Of a DNA stretch of 64,000 bases, positions 58,833-64,000 are shown in pieces. The notes under the pieces were generated by a model. The model saw nothing but the letters and a program-made list of their open reading frames with translations. It was not told the origin of the DNA and did not search any database. The position numbers and the translations under genes are program-made. How positions within the stretch are numbered: the stretch's first letter is position 1; the number at the start of each line of letters is the position of its first letter. Location of the stretch: positions 628,176-692,175 of the forward strand of contig LNKV01000038.1 of assembly GCA_001465935.1 (NCBI GenBank). Direction: 5' to 3'. Origin of the DNA: Clarireedia homoeocarpa (taxonomy: Eukaryota > Ascomycota > Leotiomycetes > Helotiales > Rutstroemiaceae).

Positions 58833-61661
58833 ATGCCTCGTGCCACAAAGGCCAAGGTCACCGTACACAAACAACTCTTTGCACCAGTTTCACTAGATTC
58901 AGCTCCGTCCCTTACGCCACCAGTTGGCCTTACTTCGCAGCCTTCAATTCCGATACTGATAGGGGGAGAGTTGCCGGGACCTCAGACACCTAACTTACCC
59001 CTTTTGCCACCTGAACCAGCAGTAGTGAATGACTCTGAGCCTCAACTACCAAGGGGTTTTTCAGTAGAAGCAGCACCACCATTGATTTCCGTACCGGTGC
59101 CTAATGCTTCACCTCGAATTCCGGATTTAACTCCATCAGCATCAAATTTCATCCTATCAAAACCAAACACGGACCCGACGGTGACAACCAACGCGGCAAC
59201 TCCAGCCACTGCTATCGAGACGCTGAACTCCCTCTCATTAGGGCAAATATCTACATCGATTGGTATCACGAATCACTCTCAAAAATCCAACAGTACTACT
59301 GCTCCTGCAATCCAAAACTCCAACGTCGATTTCCAAGTCCTCCCTCCATCCCTTCCCAACTCTCCTCCCCAACATCCTTCATCCCACCCATTTCCATCTC
59401 CATCCGCCTCTCGCCCGCAAAATTCCTTCCATCGCCCACCCTACTTTCACCAAATATCCCAATCCGTCTCCTCACCACCAAATCTCTCCTTCCACAATTT
59501 CCCAGCCCCCTATTCCACCCCGTCCCCCAACTTCCCCCCCATAAAAGATCTCCTAACCGAAGTCCACACCCTCAAAACCCGTCTCAAAATTCTCGAGCTG
59601 ACTCCGGAGGAGCGCGAGCGCTGGGATGAGACTGAACGCCATGGTGTTGCTTATGAAGAAATATTAAATGAATTTTATTATCGTCCTCCGAGACCAAGAC
59701 CACGACCTGGTTTGGGGGGGTTTCATGCTAGAAATCATTCATCTCCATCGGGGTGGAATCCGGGACGAGGGAATGATTATTATGGAGAGAGGAGGAATGG
59801 TGATGATGGCGGTGTGAGAGGAAGAGGAAGAGAGAGATGGAGGGGAGGAGCTGGGTATGGTAGGGAGAATAGTACGGGTGGTGTGCCGAAAGCGAGAATG
59901 GGATTGCGACCGGAAAGGGAGACGGGAGATGATTTCATGAGCGATTACAACGAAATTCGAGGACCTAGACTTCAACCGATGCAGGGTATATCTCCTTTCC
60001 CGGGCAGAAAACCTCGCTCTGTACCGCCGCAATCCAAACGCGATGTATCTCCTTCGCCGCGGAGACAACTTCGAGGAAATTCACCATCACAACTTCGTTC
60101 TGCATCCCCATCTACACACGAGTCGTCAGACACCGAATCTTACTTCTCCTCACGCCGAGCACGTTCTTCAGCCCCCAAGTCACCAGAAATCGAGCCCGAA
60201 TCACCCGTCACAGAACCCGATTCGCCAATTCCTATTACTCGACCTTCCTATTCCTCACGACAAGTACGATCTTCAGCCCCTACGCCACCGATCATCGAAC
60301 CCGAATCACTGGTTACAGAACCCGACTCACCTATTCCTAACACCCAAACCCGCTCATACTCACCATCACATCGAGCACGTCGTCCGGCTCCGAGGTCTCC
60401 GACAATTGAGCCCGACTCACCTGTCACTGAACCTGACTCGCCTATACCTCGAACTACCTCATACCCACGACGTGCACGTTCTTCGGCTCCAAAGTCCCCG
60501 ACAATCGAGCTCGACTCACCCGTCACCGAACCTAATTCGCCTGTACCGCGAACTACCCCATATCCACGACGCGCACGTTCTTCGGCTCCGAGGTCACCGA
60601 TTATTGAGCCTGAGTCACCAGTCACTGAACCACCCACACCCATCGCCGGTATCGAGCCCGAAACCGAACACGCAGAGCCCACCGAGCCAGTACCCGAAAA
60701 TGGATGTCACTACATACTTTCCGCCGGCGGAGTCGATGACATCACAGTTATTTACCCACGAGATTCGCTACCGCATGATATGCAGGGGTTAAAAGAAGAG
60801 AGAGAGGTTATTAAGAAGGCATTGGAGGGGTGGAATAGGGGGGAGGTGTAAGTTGATTTTTTTGGGGTGGCTTTGATATTTTTTTTTTTTTTTTTTTTTT
60901 GGAGGGGGGGGGTTATTGTTAATTGGATTTTATGTGTATTTTGCTAACCATACAATTGTATATGCAGGATACATACGGCATTAAACCATCTAAACGCGCC
61001 CATGCCGCTATAATCTAGTACGTACTCCTTTCCCCCAGCTCCCCACAAAATATACACATCATCTAACCTCCCCTCTAGCCCTGACCCACCAGCCCCCCTT
61101 CCCCGCAAAAAACTCCAAATCTCACTATCTTTCACTCCTATTATACCTTCTACTTCCTCTTCCACTTCTTCTTCTTCTTCTTCTCCTTCCCCCCTCCCTA
61201 CAGCCCCCGAAAACATAATCACAGATATAAATATCTACATCTGGGCACAAAACGGGACGTTTAGAGATGGGCCGTTGGATTGGTACAAGGTGGGTCCGGA
61301 GGGAGTGGCGATGAGACATGATGGGTTGGTGGAGGTGGCGAGGCTGAGGGCGGCGTTGGGGTCGGAGGTTTTGAGGGAGGAGAAAGGAGGCGTAGGGGGG
61401 GAGGGAGAGGAGTGGGAGGATGAGAGCGTGAGTGGGGGGGAGGGGGAGGGGGAGTTGGTGGATGATGTTGATGCTGAGGGGTTAGCTAGGATAGAGTTGG
61501 AGGGGAGAAGTGGAGAGGAGGAGAGGAGAATGGTGGGGGGTTTGGTAGAGGAGGTTGTTGGGGAGAGGGAGAGGGAGAGGGAGAGTGGTGATAGGGATGA
61601 GTTTGGGGAGGGAGAACGGATAGATGAGGATGAGGAGATGAAGTTGGCTGGGTTTATATAA
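58833..61661 (+). CDS. Proline-rich protein with TEPDSP tandem repeats (unknown function)
   Basis: I do not recognise the family beyond a conserved start (MPRATKAKVTVHKQ, preferred over an in-frame ATG 19 codons upstream). Residues ~20-245 are Pro/Ser/Asn-rich. A short helical segment (LTEVHTLKTRLKILELTPEE) lies near 250, then an Arg/Gly-rich stretch, then five repeats (see 60171-60662). A conserved-looking end follows, DDITVIYPRDSLPHDMQGLKEE. The donor GTAAGT at 60848 can join two ways. To 61019 it gives a further 214 residues, with TYSFPPAPHKIYTSSNLPSS, YIWAQNGTFRDGPLDWYKVG and an acidic Gly/Glu tail, 885 residues in all. To 60968 it ends 15 codons later at TAA (61011). I prefer the long form because its downstream frame stays open for 640 bases. 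Confidence 0.55.
60171..60662 (+). repeat. Five tandem ~33-residue repeats within the proline-rich protein
   Basis: Each unit runs APKSPxIEPxSPVTEPDSPIP followed by a basic RRARSS-type spacer. Copies are about 99-108 bases and diverge at synonymous sites, so the protein repeat is maintained or old rather than newly copied. Confidence 0.85.
60879..60912. repeat. Poly-T then poly-G tract in an intron
   Basis: Twenty-two T followed by GGA and nine G, inside the intron of the proline-rich gene. The homopolymers are prone to assembly error. Confidence 0.8.
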
Positions 61662-61763
61662 GGGATTGATAGTTGAATATATCAGATTGAATCATATCAA
61701 AATTTCATGATAAAAAAAACTGTGACCTACGAAGACACCAAGTTACAGGTGTACTCCGGAATT

Positions 61764-62519
61764 TTAGCCCCACAGCTTATACGGCCTCTGCTCCATGCCT
61801 ACAGTCTTCTTGTCACCCACTGCCCCCCATGGATGATACGACCGTAACGGCCGAGAAGTATCAACACTCCCATCTAGCGCTTCCGACCCCAATCCATACT
61901 GTGTACTTTTTCTTCTATTACCACCACTATGTGTGTTCTTCGACCCTGAACGACTTTTCCTACCTCTCAGTTTCTCCCCCGTCTCCGCTTCATACTCAGA
62001 CTCACAATCCGCATCTGTGCCAGCCGGACCCTCTTGGTTGTTTGCGTTATTATCTCCAGGCTTTCCTTTCGTTCTCTTAACCTCCTTATGCCGCCTTTGC
62101 GGTTTCGCCCGGTTTTTCTGAGTTGTTTGTATTACAGTTTCCATAGGATGCAATGGTGAATGGCGCGATTTCTCTGGTTTGTTTGCCTCATGTCGACCAC
62201 CCCTTCCACTAGTACTCGCATGCCTGGAGCCTGGCTTTTTAGGAGAGCTTGGATGTACAGCACTATGTGTCGAGTGGCTTGTTCTTGAACCTTTACTTGT
62301 TCTACTCACACTTCTACTTCTACTTCTACTTTCACTTCCGCTATCACTCTCACTCGTATAACCTTCCACAAACTCTGAAGCTATCCATGGTTTCGTCGGT
62401 AGTGAGGGGTTTAGCGATACGCCGCCGTCTTTTGAACTATAATGACGTCGAGGCCCTCGTCCTTTGTACAAAACGACTGAAACATCAGAGTCGTCAGAGT
62501 CGTCGGGGTAAACGGACAT
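61764..62519 (-). CDS. Serine/arginine-rich disordered protein (hypothetical)
   Basis: An intronless 251-residue frame starting MSVYPDDSDDSDVSVVLYKG. It is rich in Ser, Arg, Lys and Gly, with an ESDSGSESRSRSRSVSRTSK tract at about 56-75 and a KRTKGKP-type basic stretch near 150. A more ordered end reads SRPLRSYHPWGAVGDKKTVG and finishes KLWG. I know no function. The conserved-looking start and end around a disordered middle argue for a real gene over chance, as does the length of the frame in a region where others are short. It is convergent with the proline-rich gene, 102 bases apart. Confidence 0.6.
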   Translation of the reverse strand: MSVYPDDSDDSDVSVVLYKGRGPRRHYSSKDGGVSLNPSLPTKPWIASEFVEGYTSESDSGSESRSRSRSVSRTSKGSRTSHSTHSAVHPSSPKKPGSRHASTSGRGGRHEANKPEKSRHSPLHPMETVIQTTQKNRAKPQRRHKEVKRTKGKPGDNNANNQEGPAGTDADCESEYEAETGEKLRGRKSRSGSKNTHSGGNRRKSTQYGLGSEALDGSVDTSRPLRSYHPWGAVGDKKTVGMEQRPYKLWG

Positions 62520-63731
62520 GTTGATAGATTATGTAGTAACAGCGATACAATGGGATGTGTTTGAGTAATTTCAATTATCGACGCCGCTTATTGAAGTTTA
62601 AAATAAGGGGTCGAACCTTGTAGTGTGATGTGTACAGATGAGTGACACTCCACAACCTCTTCAACTGAAGCAAAATAAATAGTGACTTGCAGACGTAATT
62701 TGAACAACGAAGTCTACTGCAACACCAATATTCAGATGCCAGCCTCGACTCAAAACCACAACTACCCCTCTTTTTATCCCTCCAAGCCTCAATCACCAAC
62801 CACATCATCCCAGACAAAAAGGTCTACCACTTGCAACCAGCAGCCCATTTTCCCCTGAATTTTCCATAAATGAAGTCATATGGCGACATTTTTTCTTCCC
62901 CAAGTATTGACACGAACATAGAAGCGGGTTACAGAAGTCCGCCTGCATGGCCGCGCCAACAACAAGCACTGCACTGCAGGCTGGCTTTCAGACTGAATTT
63001 TCCAACATATCCCGGAACAAAAAGTCTAGAAATGAGTGAACAGTCTTCCGAATGGTTTCCCCGCCGCCATGATGGACGTGGTTCACAAGCGCCATGCCAT
63101 ATTTTATCTTCTGTCTAGGAGTATGTCGCGGTAGTTGGGGGCTTTCATGTAGACGCTGGATGTGCTAGAAGAGTTCTTTCTTGGGTCCTTGGCAAAATCT
63201 GTTCCTATAGGGCCAAAGGCAAAACCTGAATTGGTGGATAGCTATGATGAATGGTTCATCAACTCTTCTCAGAAAGCCATAAATCAAGGAGAAAAATTGT
63301 GCTACCCAAGGAAAAGACACCTTTGCTTTGAATACTGTGCCACGGCCAAAGAGGTCAAGGTACGGTCGATGCGTGAATTTTATCAATCGCCAAAGTAACA
63401 GCAAAATGCAGCGCCCACTTGGGCCACCTTGGTGACCAACCAACAGCCAACTGTGAATTCAGGCGCATAGATGACACTCGAAAAGGATTCATAGCCCGAG
63501 AGGAAAGAATTTTTTTGGCACTGAGGTTCGGATACAATGGGTTTACTGGGCAAAACGTATGAGCAAGCGTGGAGAGGTGATCGTATCGACTTATGTGAAG
63601 TTCATCAACCCTTTGATGGAATAAACTAGCCATCGAATTTTTGTGAACGAAGAGCAATCAGAACTTGGGTGTGGTGTGCCCGGTATCACGTGCCGGTAAT
63701 AGTAAGGTAAGGCCGACGAGTTAAGAACCAA

Positions 63732-63765
63732 CCAGTAACGAACTGAATCCAGTAACGAACTGAAT
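63732..63765. repeat. Perfect 17-bp direct repeat
   Basis: The unit ccagtaacgaactgaat occurs twice in direct contact without mismatch. Confidence 0.9.
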
Positions 63766-63866
63766 TATACTCCAATGCTACACGATAGCTCTCTCCGAAG
63801 TGGCTACTGCTCTGTAACTCGACCAATCGTTCTCAAATGAGCTTAACTGTCACATGATTTGACAAT

Positions 63867-63937
63867 CCCCTTGACTGCCAACTACTCGCGACCTCACCCA
63901 AAATAAGGTGGGGAAGTCGCGTCTGGCAGTCAAGGGA
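63867..63937. repeat. Inverted repeat (strong hairpin)
   Basis: The arms pair cccttgactgcca (63868-63880) with tggcagtcaaggg (63924-63936), cgcgac with gtcgcg, and cacc with ggtg, around an A-rich loop caaaataa. About 23 of 31 positions pair. It could be a small foldback element or an operator-like palindrome. Confidence 0.7.
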
Positions 63938-64000
63938 ATATCACTTAAATTGCAGTGGAGATGAAAATTATTTCAGTTTGTGCAGATGTGCAACAAAAAC

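Larger units (their letters stand above)
62520..64000. other. Right-edge intergenic region
   Basis: No supported gene. Short frames at 62870-63118 and 63162-63398 and on the minus strand have no domains. Repeats are listed separately. Confidence 0.45.

Noticed and set aside
1..64000. tRNA, rRNA, CRISPR or bacterial operon features
   Set aside because: No T-loop/anticodon pairs, rRNA cores, regularly spaced repeats or Shine-Dalgarno-led operons were found by eye.

Overview
The window is nuclear DNA from a filamentous ascomycete (Pezizomycotina). The evidence is the short GT-AG introns (mostly 48-60 bp) with CTAAC/CTGAT-like branch sites, single-copy eukaryotic housekeeping genes (AP-1 gamma, VPS5, TAF5, MED11, DCR2, sterol O-acyltransferase, mitochondrial ClpP), and relics of families typical of these fungi (HET domain, NACHT-ankyrin NLR, DUF7924). 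A leotiomycete-like genome is my guess; nothing in the window proves the class. No tRNA, rRNA, CRISPR array or bacterial-type operon was seen. All exon structures are my own manual splicing, checked for phase and for continuity of known family motifs.

Layout. (1) 1-5.8 kb is decayed accessory sequence: a minus-strand NACHT-ankyrin (NLR-like) pseudogene split by a ~0.6 kb element with terminal inverted repeats. (2) 5.8-7.2 kb holds an intact intronless DUF7924-type gene whose conserved core contains a PD...ExK signature. (3) 8.7-14.0 kb holds a divergent pair, APL4 (AP-1 gamma) and ARE2 (sterol O-acyltransferase). (4) 14.5-16.1 kb holds relics: a HET-domain pseudogene and a broken gene made of NEEEH-type repeats. 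(5) 16.3-37.4 kb is a dense core: an OXNAD1-like oxidoreductase, a coiled-coil/J-like protein, a mitochondrial flavin-reductase-like protein, bL31m, VPS5, MED11, TAF5, DCR2, a TRMT61B-like methyltransferase, a monoglyceride-lipase-like hydrolase, a mitochondrial protein of unknown function, and ClpP. Many are divergent pairs sharing 190-630 bp promoters, and six or seven carry likely mitochondrial presequences. (6) 37.4-42.5 kb is a relic block: a dead DHA2-type MFS transporter and an almost complete glutamine-dependent NAD synthetase gene with intact splice sites but four premature stops, three of them explainable by C-to-T change. (7) 42.5-52.5 kb is a ~10 kb stretch with no convincing protein gene, rich in microsatellites and, towards its right end, in C/T and A/C. 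(8) 52.5-62.5 kb holds a DnaJ-domain protein, a membrane-anchored fucose-lectin-fold protein, a proline-rich protein with five tandem TEPDSP repeats, and a serine-rich disordered protein. (9) The last 1.5 kb has no gene but carries a direct repeat and a strong hairpin.

Functionally the live genes cover membrane traffic (AP-1, retromer VPS5), RNA polymerase II initiation (TAF5 and MED11 divergent from one promoter), lipid storage (ARE2, monoglyceride lipase) and mitochondrial upkeep (ClpP, bL31m, tRNA m1A methyltransferase, two flavin/NAD oxidoreductase-type proteins). The most interesting material lies in the accessory segments: the DUF7924 candidate nuclease, the element-interrupted NLR, and the stop-ridden NAD synthetase next to a transporter relic.
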